Source: Streptomyces sp. CB02009 (lineage in GTDB: Bacteria; Actinomycetota; Actinomycetes; Streptomycetales; Streptomycetaceae). From it: 64,000 nucleotides of DNA. Made by a program: the position numbers and the translations under genes. The stretch spans positions 810,441 to 874,440 of the forward strand of contig NZ_LIVV01000002.1 in assembly GCF_001905825.1 (NCBI RefSeq), written 5' to 3'. The notes beneath the pieces were generated by a model. The model ran no database searches. It had not been told where the DNA came from and was given only the letters and a program-made list of their open reading frames with translations. Of this stretch, positions 9,207 to 19,655 are shown piece by piece (within the stretch, counting starts at the first letter, position 1; each line of letters opens with the position of its first letter).

Positions 9207-11141
9207 CTAAGCCTTCTCGTGCGTATCCCGGCCGGACCCGGAGGTCGCGCCGCGATACCAGTACTCGAGGGTCAGCACATGCCAGAGATGCTTGGAGAAG
9301 TCCCGCTGCCCGGCCGCGTCCTCGGCGACCATGCGCGCCAGCGCGTCGCGGCGCAGGAAGCCGTTCCGCACGAGCACCCCGTCGTTCACCACCTCGCGCA
9401 CCAGCGGTGCCAGGTCCCGGCTCATCCAGGCGCGCAGCGGGGCGCTGAACAGGCCCTTGGGCCGGTACACGATCTCCCGGGGCAGGACCGAGGTCGCCGC
9501 CTCCTTGAGGACGGCCTTGCCCTGCCGCCCGACGATCTTGCGGGATCCCGGCACGGCGAACGCCGCCCTGACCACCTCGACGTCCACGTACGGCACCCGG
9601 ACCTCGGTCGACGCCGCCATGCTCGACCGGTCCGTGTACGCGAGGTTCAGGCCCGGCAGGAACATCCGGGCGTCGCCCAGGCACATGCGGTTGACGAAGT
9701 CGTCGAGGTCGTTGTCCTCGTAGACGTCCGCGTGCTCGGTCAGGACGTCCCCGACCGTCCCGGCCAGGTCCGGATCGACCAGGGAGATCAGCTCCTCCTG
9801 GTCGTACATGGTGTAGCTGCGCCGGAACGCGGTCTCCTCCGGCAGGTCGGCGAAGGAGAGGAACCGCTTCGCGAAGCGCACCGACCGGTAGCCCCGGCGG
9901 GCCGTGGCGACCGGCAGCCGGTCCACCGCAGCGGACAGGCCGCGCCGCAGCGGGCCAGGGACGCGCTGGTAGCGCAGCGCCACCAGGTTGGCCAGGTGCT
10001 TGCGGTAGCCGGCGAACAGCTCGTCGGCACCCATCCCCGAGAGCATCACCTTGACCCCGGCCTCCCGGGCGGCCGAGCAGATCAGGAAGGTGTTGATCGC
10101 GGCCGGGTCCCCGATCGGCTCGTCCAGGTGGTACGTCATCCGCGGCAGCAGGTCGAGCACGTCCGGGGCGATCTCGATCTCGTGCAGGTCCACGCCGAAC
10201 CGCTCGGCCACCTGACGTGCGTAGCGCAGGTCGTCCGGCATCGCCTCGAACCTGGCGTCCTCGGCGCGGAACCCGATCGTGTAGGCGGAGATGCCGGGCC
10301 GGTCACGGGCCGCGAGCGCGGTCAGATAGCTGGAGTCGAGACCGCCGGACAGGAACGTCGCCACCGGGACGTCGGCGAGCAGATGGCGCCGGGTCGACTC
10401 CTCGACGACGGCGGCGATGTCCGGCAGCTCGCCGCTCAGCGCACGCTCCCGGCCCTCGGCGGCGACGTCCCTGAGGTGCCAGAACCGGCCGCGGTCCACC
10501 CGGCCGTCGGGCCGGCACCGGAGCCAGCTGCCCGGCGGCAGCTTCTCCGCCTCACGGAACGCGCACCGCGAGTCCGGCACCCAGTAGTACAGCAGCGACG
10601 CCACCAGCGCGGCGTCGTCCACCTCCAGCGGTGCGCCGGTGGCGGTGGCCAGCGCCTTCAGCTCGGAGGCGAACACCAGGCCCTCCCCGCGCCGGAGGAG
10701 GAACAGCGGCTTGATGCCGAGCTGGTCGCGCACGAGCACCAGCTCCCCGGTGCGCTCGTCGAAGACGCCGAACGCGAACATGCCGCGCAGCCGCGGCAGG
10801 CAGTCCGTGCCCCAGCGCCGCCATGCCTCGAGCAGGACCTCCGTGTCGGACGTACCGCGGAAGCGCACCCCCGCGGCCGCCAGTTCGGCCCGCAGCTCGG
10901 GCGCGTTGTACAGCTCGCCGTTGTACGTCAGGACGAGGCCGTCCTTGGCCATCGGCTGGGCGCCGGTCTCCGACAGGTCGACGATCGCCAGCCTGCGGTG
11001 CCCGAGGTGCACCTCGCCGTCACCCGCGCGATGGCTGTACCGGCCCGCCCCGTCCGGGCCGCGATGGGCGAGGGTGTCGGTGAGCCGGTCGGTCACGACC
11101 TTCCCGTCCGGCCACCGGTACGTGCCTGCGATGCCACACAT
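9207..11141 (-). CDS. asnB: Asparagine synthase-like glutamine amidotransferase
   Basis: A 644-residue class II amidotransferase. Cys2 after the initiator Met (MCGIAG) is the glutaminase nucleophile; RLAIVDLS and YNGELYN complete that domain. The synthetase half has the PPi-loop SGGLDSS about residue 258. It is the usual AsnB length. In an exopolysaccharide operon such enzymes often do not make asparagine but amidate the carboxylate of a uronic acid, as reported for WbpS in Pseudomonas O-antigen synthesis. Together with the AlgD-like dehydrogenase this suggests uronamide residues. Family certain, substrate inferred. Confidence 0.88.
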   Translation of the reverse strand: MCGIAGTYRWPDGKVVTDRLTDTLAHRGPDGAGRYSHRAGDGEVHLGHRRLAIVDLSETGAQPMAKDGLVLTYNGELYNAPELRAELAAAGVRFRGTSDTEVLLEAWRRWGTDCLPRLRGMFAFGVFDERTGELVLVRDQLGIKPLFLLRRGEGLVFASELKALATATGAPLEVDDAALVASLLYYWVPDSRCAFREAEKLPPGSWLRCRPDGRVDRGRFWHLRDVAAEGRERALSGELPDIAAVVEESTRRHLLADVPVATFLSGGLDSSYLTALAARDRPGISAYTIGFRAEDARFEAMPDDLRYARQVAERFGVDLHEIEIAPDVLDLLPRMTYHLDEPIGDPAAINTFLICSAAREAGVKVMLSGMGADELFAGYRKHLANLVALRYQRVPGPLRRGLSAAVDRLPVATARRGYRSVRFAKRFLSFADLPEETAFRRSYTMYDQEELISLVDPDLAGTVGDVLTEHADVYEDNDLDDFVNRMCLGDARMFLPGLNLAYTDRSSMAASTEVRVPYVDVEVVRAAFAVPGSRKIVGRQGKAVLKEAATSVLPREIVYRPKGLFSAPLRAWMSRDLAPLVREVVNDGVLVRNGFLRRDALARMVAEDAAGQRDFSKHLWHVLTLEYWYRGATSGSGRDTHEKA

Positions 11142-11144
11142 GTC

Positions 11145-12668
11145 CTACCGCTCCCCCTGGTCGTCACTGTCCCGGACCCGCGCCGCCCACATCGGCAGCC
11201 GCTCCGCCCGTCGCCGGCCCGTCCCGTTCCGCCGGGCCGGCCGCTCTCCCTCGCCGCGTCGCGCGGCGTACGGCCCGTCCCACAGCGTGCCGTCGGTCCG
11301 GTCGGCCGGATCGGGGTCGATCAGCACCACACCGATCACCTCGATGCGCTGGTCCGACAGGTGCCGCGCCACGGTGTGCAGCCATGCGGCACTCCCGTGC
11401 CCGGCCCGCACCACGAGGACCGTCCGGGTGCCGAGGTGCTGGAGGTCGGTCCACGCCGTACCGGGTGCCACCGAGCCGACGCCGAGCCGGCGCTGCTGGT
11501 GCGGGACGGACGCGGCCCCCTCGGCGCTGACCACCGTGGGATCCCCCGGCTTCGGGCGACGGTGGGTCAGCGGCAGTCCTGGCAGGCCGTCGACGACGGC
11601 CACCGGCCCGTCCGCCCCGAGCGCGCCGGCGAGGTCCAGGGCGATCCCGGTGGTGGCGCGCACGGAGCCCAGTTCCAGCAGGGACACCGGTCCCGCGGAG
11701 CCGCGTACGGTGCGCGCCAGGGACGCGGTGAGCCTCGTACGGGCCGCCCGCACCCGTCGGCGCTGCCACAACCGGGGCGATCGGCCCGGAAGTTCGGCGA
11801 GGACGGAGGCTCCGATGTGCGCGGCGATCTCGCGGCGCAGCACGGGGCGGTCCGCCACGACCGCGCCCACCGCGGCCACGGCGAGCCCCAGGGCGAGGCC
11901 CAGGGCGAGCCCGATCGCCGCCTGGGTGGCGGCGGCCCTGGGCAGGGAGTGCCGCACCGCGCGCGGGGCGTCCACGATCTGCGTGCCGGAGACCAGCCGG
12001 GGCGTGCCGATCCGGGCCTCCGCGGCCCGTCGGCCGAAGTCCGATATCTGCGAGGTGAGTTCGGCCCGGCGCGCGAAGAGCGACTCCATGTCGGCCGAGA
12101 CCTTCGGCCCGCTCTCCGACGATCCCTCCCCGATGGCCTTGTCGACCTGGGCGAGGTCGGACCGCAGCCGGTCGCGCTGGTCGAGCAGCGCCTTGGCCTC
12201 CGCGTTCGCCGCTTCCCTTATCCGCCGGACATGGTCGGCGACGAACGCGTCGGCGAGCGCCTTGGCGCGCGCGACGGCCTCCGCGTCGCTGTCACCCGCC
12301 ACATCGATCTGCAGCAGGTTGTTGGTCAGGCCGACACCCTCGTAGTCCTTCATGAACTCCTCGGGCTTCTCCCGGGAGCCGAGGGACCGCAGCGCCTGGT
12401 CGGCGATCCGGGTGGTCTGCAGCAGCGCGGCGTCGGTCCGTATCAGGGTCCCGGGGTCGTTCGGCTGGTCCTCCTGATGGGCGACCAGGAGCTTGGTCGT
12501 CGCGGTCGGCGGCGGCGGCAGCAGCACGGCCATCGCCACGCCGAGGAGAAGCCCGACGAGGGCGAGCGAGCCCCAGAGGCGGCGCCGCCTGCGCACGGCC
12601 ACGACCAGGACCTGGAGATCGAGCAGGGGAGCGGGCGCCGACGACTCCGGCGTCGTACGCGTCGTCAC
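11145..12668 (-). CDS. Wzz/BY-kinase-like chain-length protein, degenerate P-loop
   Basis: A 507-residue protein with two membrane segments (about 33-55 and 258-285) flanking an extracytoplasmic coiled-coil region (RDRLRSDLAQVDKAIGEG), the Wzz topology. A cytosolic ParA/BY-kinase-like domain follows from about residue 300, but the Walker A site expected after SLLELG reads SVRATTG rather than GEGKT, and the DAD of Walker A' is replaced by DGLPG. It is therefore probably catalytically dead. No tyrosine-rich tail is present. The GTG at 12668 overlaps the preceding stop (GTGA). Likely role: control of polymer length or assembly together with the next paralogue. Confidence 0.82.
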   Translation of the reverse strand: MTTRTTPESSAPAPLLDLQVLVVAVRRRRRLWGSLALVGLLLGVAMAVLLPPPPTATTKLLVAHQEDQPNDPGTLIRTDAALLQTTRIADQALRSLGSREKPEEFMKDYEGVGLTNNLLQIDVAGDSDAEAVARAKALADAFVADHVRRIREAANAEAKALLDQRDRLRSDLAQVDKAIGEGSSESGPKVSADMESLFARRAELTSQISDFGRRAAEARIGTPRLVSGTQIVDAPRAVRHSLPRAAATQAAIGLALGLALGLAVAAVGAVVADRPVLRREIAAHIGASVLAELPGRSPRLWQRRRVRAARTRLTASLARTVRGSAGPVSLLELGSVRATTGIALDLAGALGADGPVAVVDGLPGLPLTHRRPKPGDPTVVSAEGAASVPHQQRRLGVGSVAPGTAWTDLQHLGTRTVLVVRAGHGSAAWLHTVARHLSDQRIEVIGVVLIDPDPADRTDGTLWDGPYAARRGEGERPARRNGTGRRRAERLPMWAARVRDSDDQGER

Positions 12669-14071
12669 TTCGCACCCCCCGCGGCGTCGCCGCCGACGGC
12701 GGGCACCGGCGTCGCGGCACGGCGGGACCGGCCGGACCGGCCGGCGGAGCGCGAGGGCCGTACCCAGACCGTGCTGGCGAGGACGCTGCCGACCACCTCG
12801 TGCCCGGCGTCGGCACACGCCTCGGCGATCCCGGCGAGTTCCGCCGCGGCCCAGCTGCCCGCGCTGACCACGATCACCGCACCGGACTCGCCCGCGCGGT
12901 CCGGCACCATCGGCCGGGACACCGGGACCTCCACGACGCGCAGCGTGAGGAGCCCGCCGCCCGAGGAGTCGGGGGAGGCGTCGTTCGCGGCCTCGGCGGC
13001 GAGCTGCACGGCGGCCCGGCGGGCGGTCTCGTCGCCCTCCGGGACGACGGCGAGCAGCCGCCGGGGGGCCGGCAGCCGGTCCCGGAGACGGGCGCACACC
13101 CGCCGGTAGCGGATCAGTCTGCTCTCGTCGTCGCCTGAGGCCGCGGGGGACGGCGTGTCCCAGCGGACGTCGACGCCGAGCAGCCGGCGGAACAGGGCCC
13201 GGGGGCCACCGCGCCTCGGCCGGTCCGCGGCCCGCTCACCCGGCACGTCGACGGCGCCCAGCAGCGTCGTGCCCAGGACCGCGGTGATGTCCGCCCCGGT
13301 GCGCGGCCGACGGCCCACCCGCGCCGCGGCGAGATGACCGATGACCGCGAACAGGACGAACAGCAGCGCACCGCCCACGACGAGCTGCGGCCGCGTCGGC
13401 GGCGCCTCGCCGGCCGGCCGGGCCGCCGGGCCCATGACGACCATGCCGGGCCGGTCGGCCTCCGGGTCGGCCTTGTCCAGCTTGTCCACGGCCTCCTGCA
13501 GCGCGGTGCGCAGCTTCGCGAGCTCGGTACGGGTCTGCACGCTCTCCACGCTCTGCCCCGGACCGGCCTCGTCGGCCAGCTCGTTGATGCGACGGGTGGT
13601 CTTCGCGACCAGCTGCCGCAGCGCCTCGGGCTGCGCCGCCTTCTCGGGGTCGGTGTTGTCGCCCATGATCTGCGCGGCGAAGGTCACGAACTCCTCGGCG
13701 ACCGTGTCGGAGAGGAGCTGTGCGCGCTCCGGCGTGTCGGCCGTACCCGAGATCTTGACGATGTTCCCGTCCGCGGCCGCCGCGCTCACCCGGTCCCGCA
13801 GCTCGATGCCGTCGACACCGGGCCAGCCGAGCGCGCCGGCCGCGCGGTCGACCACCACCGAACTGGTCGCGATCTCCGCCTGGGTCAGCAGCTCGCGCTC
13901 CTCCCACGCCCCGGGCAGCAGCACCGACGCCGACGTCGTGTACCGCGGCGGGAGCAGCAGGGAGGTGCCGTAGCCGGCGAGCGCGCCCACCACGGCCAGG
14001 ATGGTGAGCAGCCGCCCACGCCGGCGGAAGATCCGTCCGATCGTGACCAGACGTATGGTGTCATCGCTCAA
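12665..14071 (-). CDS. Wzz-domain chain-length/polysaccharide co-polymerase protein
   Basis: A 468-residue paralogue of its operon neighbour. A membrane segment at about 17-35 (LLTILAVVGALAGYGTSLLL) opens a Wzz domain with the canonical LLPPRYTTSASVLLP. A second membrane segment lies near 235-255, followed by a cytosolic domain in which the phosphate-binding loop is eroded (VPEGDETARRA). The tail is basic and Ala/Gly-rich and has no Tyr cluster. It starts at TTG 14071, which overlaps the glycosyltransferase stop as TTGA; the ATG at 14064 is out of frame. It probably forms a hetero-complex with the second Wzz protein. Confidence 0.8.
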   Translation of the reverse strand: MSDDTIRLVTIGRIFRRRGRLLTILAVVGALAGYGTSLLLPPRYTTSASVLLPGAWEERELLTQAEIATSSVVVDRAAGALGWPGVDGIELRDRVSAAAADGNIVKISGTADTPERAQLLSDTVAEEFVTFAAQIMGDNTDPEKAAQPEALRQLVAKTTRRINELADEAGPGQSVESVQTRTELAKLRTALQEAVDKLDKADPEADRPGMVVMGPAARPAGEAPPTRPQLVVGGALLFVLFAVIGHLAAARVGRRPRTGADITAVLGTTLLGAVDVPGERAADRPRRGGPRALFRRLLGVDVRWDTPSPAASGDDESRLIRYRRVCARLRDRLPAPRRLLAVVPEGDETARRAAVQLAAEAANDASPDSSGGGLLTLRVVEVPVSRPMVPDRAGESGAVIVVSAGSWAAAELAGIAEACADAGHEVVGSVLASTVWVRPSRSAGRSGRSRRAATPVPAVGGDAAGGAK

Positions 14072-15321
14072 CGGCGCGGCCTTCTCCCCGTCCGGACCGG
14101 GCCGTTCTGCGACACGGGGGTGTGATCACGGCAGGCGGCGGCGTACGCGGCCAGCAGCGACTCCTGCGAGTGCCGCCAGGCGAGCTGCCCGCCGATGCGC
14201 TCCTGGCCGATCTTGCCCATCCGGGCCCGCTCCTCCGGATCGTCGAGGAGCTGGGCGACGAGCCCGGCGAACGCGCCCTCGTCGTTGGCCGGCGCGTACA
14301 CGGCGGCGTCGCCGGCGGAGACCCGCGCCTCCCGGAGGTCGAACGAGACGATCGGCCGGCCCATCACCATGTACTCGAGGACCTTGTTCATGGTCGACAC
14401 GTCGTTGAGCGGATTGCGCGGATCGGGCGAGAGACAGACGTCCGCGGTGGACAGGTAGCGCACCAGGTCGGCGTCCGGGATGCGGCCGGTGAACTGCACC
14501 TGCTCCGAGAGCCCCAGCTGCCGGGACAGCTCGACCATCGCGTCGAAGGCGTCGCCGGCGCCGACGAACACCGCGTGCCAGTCGGTCCGCCCGAGCTCGT
14601 CGCGCAGCTTCGCGAGGGCCCGCAGGGCGTAGTCGACGCCGTCCTGCGGCCCCATGACACCGAGGTAGCACAGCAGATGCGGCTTGCCGCGCTTCAGTTC
14701 CGGCTCCGGCGGCACCGGGTGGAACCGGTCGATGTCGGGCGCGCTCCGCACCACGAACACGTCCTCGGGCCGCCGGCCGCCGCGGCGCAGCGCGACGTCC
14801 CGGTAGCTCTCGTTCGTGGCGAGCACGACGTCCGCGGCCCGGTAGGTCATCCGTTCCAGCGCGCACACGGCGCGGTACAGCAGGTCCTCGCCGCGGTCGA
14901 ACCGCGAGAGGTACAGCTCGGGCACCAGGTCGTGCTGGTCGAAGACGAACCGCGCCCCGCGCCGCTTCAGCCACCGGGCCGGCAGGAACAGCAGGTCCGG
15001 CGGGTTGCAGGCGTGGACCACGTCGACCGGGCCGACCTCGCGCGCCAGCCGCAGGGTGTGCCACAGCGCCGTCCCGTACTCCCGCAGGTAGCCGGCCGGA
15101 CCGCCGGTGGCGGCGCGCAGGGGGTAGCGGTGGATCCGCACCCCGTCGATCACCGCCTCCGGTTCCGTGTCCCGCTTCTCGCCGCGGGGGCAGATGACGT
15201 GCACCTCCCAGCCCGCGTCGCGCAGGGTCGTGCACTCCTGCCACACCCGCCGGTCGAACGGCACCGACAGGTTCTCCACCAGGACGAGCGCGCGCCGAGC
15301 CGGCCCGTCGTCCCCGTTCAT
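14068..15321 (-). CDS. Glycosyltransferase family 4 (WbuB/WcaI-like)
   Basis: A 417-residue GT-B protein: ALVLVENLSVPFDRRVWQE at the N-terminus, VVHACNPPDLLFLPA near residue 100, FDQHDLVPE about 125, and the donor site LNDVSTMNKVLEYMVMGRP near 310. That combination is characteristic of GT4 enzymes that add the second or third sugar of O-antigen or exopolysaccharide repeat units. ATG 15321 lies 1 bp after the dehydrogenase stop; an in-frame TTG at 15333 is less likely. No membrane segment is seen. Sugar specificity cannot be inferred. Confidence 0.88.
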   Translation of the reverse strand: MNGDDGPARRALVLVENLSVPFDRRVWQECTTLRDAGWEVHVICPRGEKRDTEPEAVIDGVRIHRYPLRAATGGPAGYLREYGTALWHTLRLAREVGPVDVVHACNPPDLLFLPARWLKRRGARFVFDQHDLVPELYLSRFDRGEDLLYRAVCALERMTYRAADVVLATNESYRDVALRRGGRRPEDVFVVRSAPDIDRFHPVPPEPELKRGKPHLLCYLGVMGPQDGVDYALRALAKLRDELGRTDWHAVFVGAGDAFDAMVELSRQLGLSEQVQFTGRIPDADLVRYLSTADVCLSPDPRNPLNDVSTMNKVLEYMVMGRPIVSFDLREARVSAGDAAVYAPANDEGAFAGLVAQLLDDPEERARMGKIGQERIGGQLAWRHSQESLLAAYAAACRDHTPVSQNGPVRTGRRPRR

Positions 15322-15322
15322 G

Positions 15323-16642
<1,320 letters not shown>

Positions 16643-16715
16643 GCCCTGTTCCTCCCCCTGGGCAGGCCCTTGCGGCCTGCCGTCCCCGAGCCGATCGGAC
16701 GACGCCCCCCGCGCA

Positions 16716-18242
16716 TCAGTAGGCCCCCTTGCCATGGATCACCGCGCGCAGCGTCTTCCACAAGATCACCGTGTCCAGGGCCAGCGACCAGTCCTCCACG
16801 TACCGGAGGTCCAGCCGGACCGCTTCCTCCCACGACAGGTCGCTGCGCCCGCTGATCTGCCACAGGCCGGTGAGCCCGGGCTTCACGAGGAGCCGCCGCC
16901 GGATGTCCGGGCCGTACGCCGCGGACTCCTCCGGCAGCGGGGGCCGCGGGCCGACCAGCGACATGGAGCCGGTGAGCACGTTGAAGAGCTGCGGCAGTTC
17001 GTCGAGCGAGTACCGGCGCAGCACCGTTCCCACCCGGGTCACCCGCGGGTCGCGGCGCATCTTGAACAGCAGGCCGGCGCCCTCGTTGCGGTGGGCCAGC
17101 TCGGCGCGCGCCGCGTCGGCGCCGACGACCATGGTGCGGAACTTGAGAATGGTGAACTCGCGGCCGTCCTTGCCCACCCTGCGCTGGCGGTAGACCGCTC
17201 CGCCCCGGCTGTCCACCAGGACGGACAGCGCGACCATCAGCATCAGCGGCGCGAACAGCAGCAGCAGGAGCGCCGCGCCCATCCGGTCGACGACCTCCTT
17301 GACCGCCCGCCGGCCGCCGGTGAAGGTCGGCATGCTGACCCGCAGCAGCGGGATGCCGAGCACGGCGTCGACGTGCAGCCGCGGACCGGCCACCTCCATG
17401 AGCACCGGGGCCACGACCATCTCGGCATCGCTGCCTTCGAGGTTCCAGGCCAGCCGCTGCAGCCGGTCCGGTGACCAGTGCGGGTCCGGTGTGACCGCGA
17501 CGACCCGGTAGCCGTTGCGGCGCACATGGCCCGCGACGTCGGCCAGTTCACCGACGACCGGCACTCCGTCGACCTGGTCGACGTCGAGCCCGGCACCGTC
17601 CGCCGTGCACACCGCCTCCACGCGCCAGCCGAGGTGCGGGAACTTGCGGGTCCGGGTGATCAGGTCGCGCACGGTGGCCGGGCTCCCCGCGGCGAGCACC
17701 GGGCGCAGACACCGTCCTTCCTTCCGCTGTCTGTGCAGCCAGAGGCGGAGCAGATAGCGCTCGGTCATGGTCACGAGCGCGATCACCGGTATCGCGACGA
17801 AGATCCAGAGTTTGATGTTGCGCGAGGTCAGCGCGATCCCGACCAGGGCCAGCACGACGGCGGCCGTGCACAGCGAGCGTCCGAGCCGGCGGAACTCCTC
17901 CGCACCCTGGCCGAGTACGGCCGGGGACCAGGACCGGCTCACCGCGAGCGCCGCGAGCACGAGCAGCTCGGTGGCGAAGGCCAGGATCCTCCACTTCTCG
18001 TGCCAGTTGGCCGCGTCCCGGACCCCGAAGAAGCCACCGATCGACGCCACCACGAGGGCGGTGGCCACGGTGTCACTGATGATCACGGCCCGGCGGTACC
18101 GCTGCTCCCAGTCGATCGTGGTCCTGCCGATCGACCCGTTGTCCAGGCGCCCGGGGGGCGCCGATGGAAATGGACTGACTAACTCACCCTGCTGCACAGA
18201 CCCCCCCAGGGCGTCAGTGGGCTCGACGTGTTGGCTCCACAC
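16716..18242 (-). CDS. Polyprenyl-phosphate hexose-1-phosphate transferase, first gene of EPS operon
   Basis: A 508-residue initiating sugar transferase (WbaP/CpsE type). Four N-terminal membrane helices and a CoA-binding-like middle region precede the catalytic bacterial sugar transferase domain: VYRQRRVGKDGREFTILKFRTM, DELPQLFNVLTGSMSLVGPRP and KPGLTGLWQISGRSDL. It loads a sugar-1-phosphate onto undecaprenyl phosphate and so starts the repeat unit. The start is GTG 18242, with a GTG 15 codons later as alternative. Both include the TTA codon at codon 21 (18180-18182), which suggests bldA dependence of the operon's first step. Confidence 0.88.
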   Translation of the reverse strand: MWSQHVEPTDALGGSVQQGELVSPFPSAPPGRLDNGSIGRTTIDWEQRYRRAVIISDTVATALVVASIGGFFGVRDAANWHEKWRILAFATELLVLAALAVSRSWSPAVLGQGAEEFRRLGRSLCTAAVVLALVGIALTSRNIKLWIFVAIPVIALVTMTERYLLRLWLHRQRKEGRCLRPVLAAGSPATVRDLITRTRKFPHLGWRVEAVCTADGAGLDVDQVDGVPVVGELADVAGHVRRNGYRVVAVTPDPHWSPDRLQRLAWNLEGSDAEMVVAPVLMEVAGPRLHVDAVLGIPLLRVSMPTFTGGRRAVKEVVDRMGAALLLLLFAPLMLMVALSVLVDSRGGAVYRQRRVGKDGREFTILKFRTMVVGADAARAELAHRNEGAGLLFKMRRDPRVTRVGTVLRRYSLDELPQLFNVLTGSMSLVGPRPPLPEESAAYGPDIRRRLLVKPGLTGLWQISGRSDLSWEEAVRLDLRYVEDWSLALDTVILWKTLRAVIHGKGAY

Positions 18243-18245
18243 GGT

Positions 18246-18356
18246 TCCTCCCCCCGGGAGGCCCCCGCCCCCCGCGCCGCTCCTCCCCTCGGGAGGCCCC
18301 CGCCTCCCGCGCCGCGCTGTTCCTCACATCAGGGCAGGTCCCCGCCTGCCCCGCGC
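18246..18356. repeat. 35-bp direct repeats in EPS operon leader
   Basis: Copies at 18246-18280 and 18281-18315 differ at only two positions. A degenerate third copy spans about 18321-18356. Each holds an inverted element (CTCCC...GGGAG type), so the leader RNA could fold into two or three similar hairpins just upstream of the sugar transferase GTG at 18242. Confidence 0.75.
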
Positions 18357-18557
18357 ATGACGTACCGGTGGTGCGACGTCATGCGTTGGTGCTCAGTCAG
18401 GCGACCGGGGACGGCGGTGAAGGCCGTCCCCGACGCTGGATCGAAAGATCATGTTTTGTCGCCTGGTGTCCGAGCTGTGAAGCATGGTCAATCTAGAGCA
18501 TCGGAACCCGCCTGGAGAGGGGATGTATGCAATTTGTGCTGAACCTTTGAAGGTCAC

Positions 18558-18573
18558 GTCACCGCGGGGTGAC
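18558..18573. promoter_or_regulatory. Inverted repeat, possible operator
   Basis: GTCACC-GCGG-GGTGAC is a perfect 6-bp inverted repeat with a 4-bp centre, about 315 bp upstream of the EPS operon start. It could be a regulator site or a small hairpin. The bound factor is unknown. Confidence 0.35.
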
Positions 18574-18770
18574 GGCCCGGAACCGCGTTGACGGTGGGGA
18601 CATGTCGTGTGACCTGTGACGACGCGATCACAGCGGGCTGCCGGCGCCGCCGATTCCGAGCCGATCCCGAGGTTCCGGCCGGGTCATGCTTGGCTTGTTC
18701 TTTAGCCTGCGCGCGCCTAAGTGCCCCCGCGCCCCCCTCTGTTGAGCCGCCCGCCCGCCGTTCGCATGTT

Positions 18771-19556
18771 TCAGTCGACGTCGGAGCGTGCGGCGCCCAT
18801 CTTCAGGCCGTCGACCCAGTGGACCGACTCGACGTCGGTGATGGTGGAGCCGTACGAACCCCAGCGGGGGACATTGCCCTTGAGGTCCCAGGTCCGCGCG
18901 TTCCGGTGGTCCGCGACCAACCGGCCGTTCACGTACAGGAGTACGGAGCCGGTCGTGGAGGAGCGGGCGTCGATGCCCAGCTCGATCCTGTTCCAGGTGC
19001 CCGGGGTCCAGGCGACGTCGCCGATGGGTGTCCACTGCTCGCCCGGGGCGACGTACCAGATCTTCAGACGGCTGTCCTCGACCTTCATGATCACCGGGTA
19101 GTTCTGGTCGTGCTCGGCTCCGGTGCCCCACGACTTCCACTGGAAGACGGTCTGGGCGTTGCCGGTCTTGGTCATGGACTCCCAGCCGAACCAGTACGTC
19201 CGGCCGGAGGTGAGGGTGTGGCCGGCGATGCCGTGCCCCTCGCACCGCTCGGAGCCCACCGCCTTGGTGAAGCCGAAGACCTTCCCCCGGCCGTCGTTCC
19301 AGTCGGGCTGGTAGACGTACGACGGGGAGTCGCAGAGGACCGCGTCGAACACGGCGGTGCCGCCGTTGTCCGCGTCGCCGTCCCACTCGACCGCGGCGTG
19401 CGCGGGGGTCGCCAGGGCGAGCGGGAGCGCGGCGGCGAGTGCCGTCGCGGTCGGGGACCACCGGCGCAGCCGGCGCGTCGCCCGCCGGCCGGCGGGGGAG
19501 CGGGGGGTGGCCGAGGGGGAGGCGTGGGGGACGCCTCGGGTGTCGCCGTACTGCAT
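18771..19556 (-). CDS. Secreted heparin-lyase-I-fold polysaccharide lyase
   Basis: A 261-residue protein with a long Arg-rich signal (RRLRRWSPTATALAAALPLALATPAHA, cleavage about residue 54). The mature part is a concanavalin-like jelly roll of the polysaccharide lyase family related to heparin lyase I/PL20: WNDGRGKVFGFTKA, FQWKSWG and the C-terminal VHWVDGLKMG. Such enzymes cleave uronate-containing glycans by beta-elimination. It lies 99 bp downstream of the PL8 gene on the same strand and is probably co-expressed with it. Assignment rests on fold motifs; exact substrate unknown. The ATG at 19556 is the only obvious start before the signal. Confidence 0.72.
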   Translation of the reverse strand: MQYGDTRGVPHASPSATPRSPAGRRATRRLRRWSPTATALAAALPLALATPAHAAVEWDGDADNGGTAVFDAVLCDSPSYVYQPDWNDGRGKVFGFTKAVGSERCEGHGIAGHTLTSGRTYWFGWESMTKTGNAQTVFQWKSWGTGAEHDQNYPVIMKVEDSRLKIWYVAPGEQWTPIGDVAWTPGTWNRIELGIDARSSTTGSVLLYVNGRLVADHRNARTWDLKGNVPRWGSYGSTITDVESVHWVDGLKMGAARSDVD

Positions 19557-19630
19557 GGGTTCCTCCGGGGGAGAGGGGGGCGGATTGCGCGAGGGGGGCG
19601 CGCCGGGGCCGGGCCGGGGGTGAGCGGTCG

Positions 19631-19644
19631 GGGGCGCGCGCCCC
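19631..19644 (-). terminator. GC palindrome between the two lyase genes
   Basis: GGGGCGCGCGCCCC is a perfect 14-bp palindrome 12 bp after the PL8 stop codon. It may attenuate or end PL8 transcripts before the second lyase. There is no T-tract. Confidence 0.35.
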
Positions 19645-19655
19645 GGGCCTCGGTG

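Larger units (their letters stand above)
18243..18770. other. Leader/promoter region of the exopolysaccharide operon
   Basis: This 528-base non-coding stretch lies 5' of the sugar transferase and 3' of the first lyase gene, so it should hold the EPS operon promoter and a lyase terminator. Seen: three tandem GC-rich repeats next to the sugar transferase start, an AT-richer patch at about 18450-18550, and a GTCACC/GGTGAC inverted repeat. No convincing -10/-35 pair was found. Confidence 0.5.

Noticed and set aside
18360..18560. A sigma-70-type or ECF promoter for the EPS operon
   Set aside because: Several TTGACC- and GGAAC-like words occur, but none has a matching -10 at proper spacing; not reported as a site.
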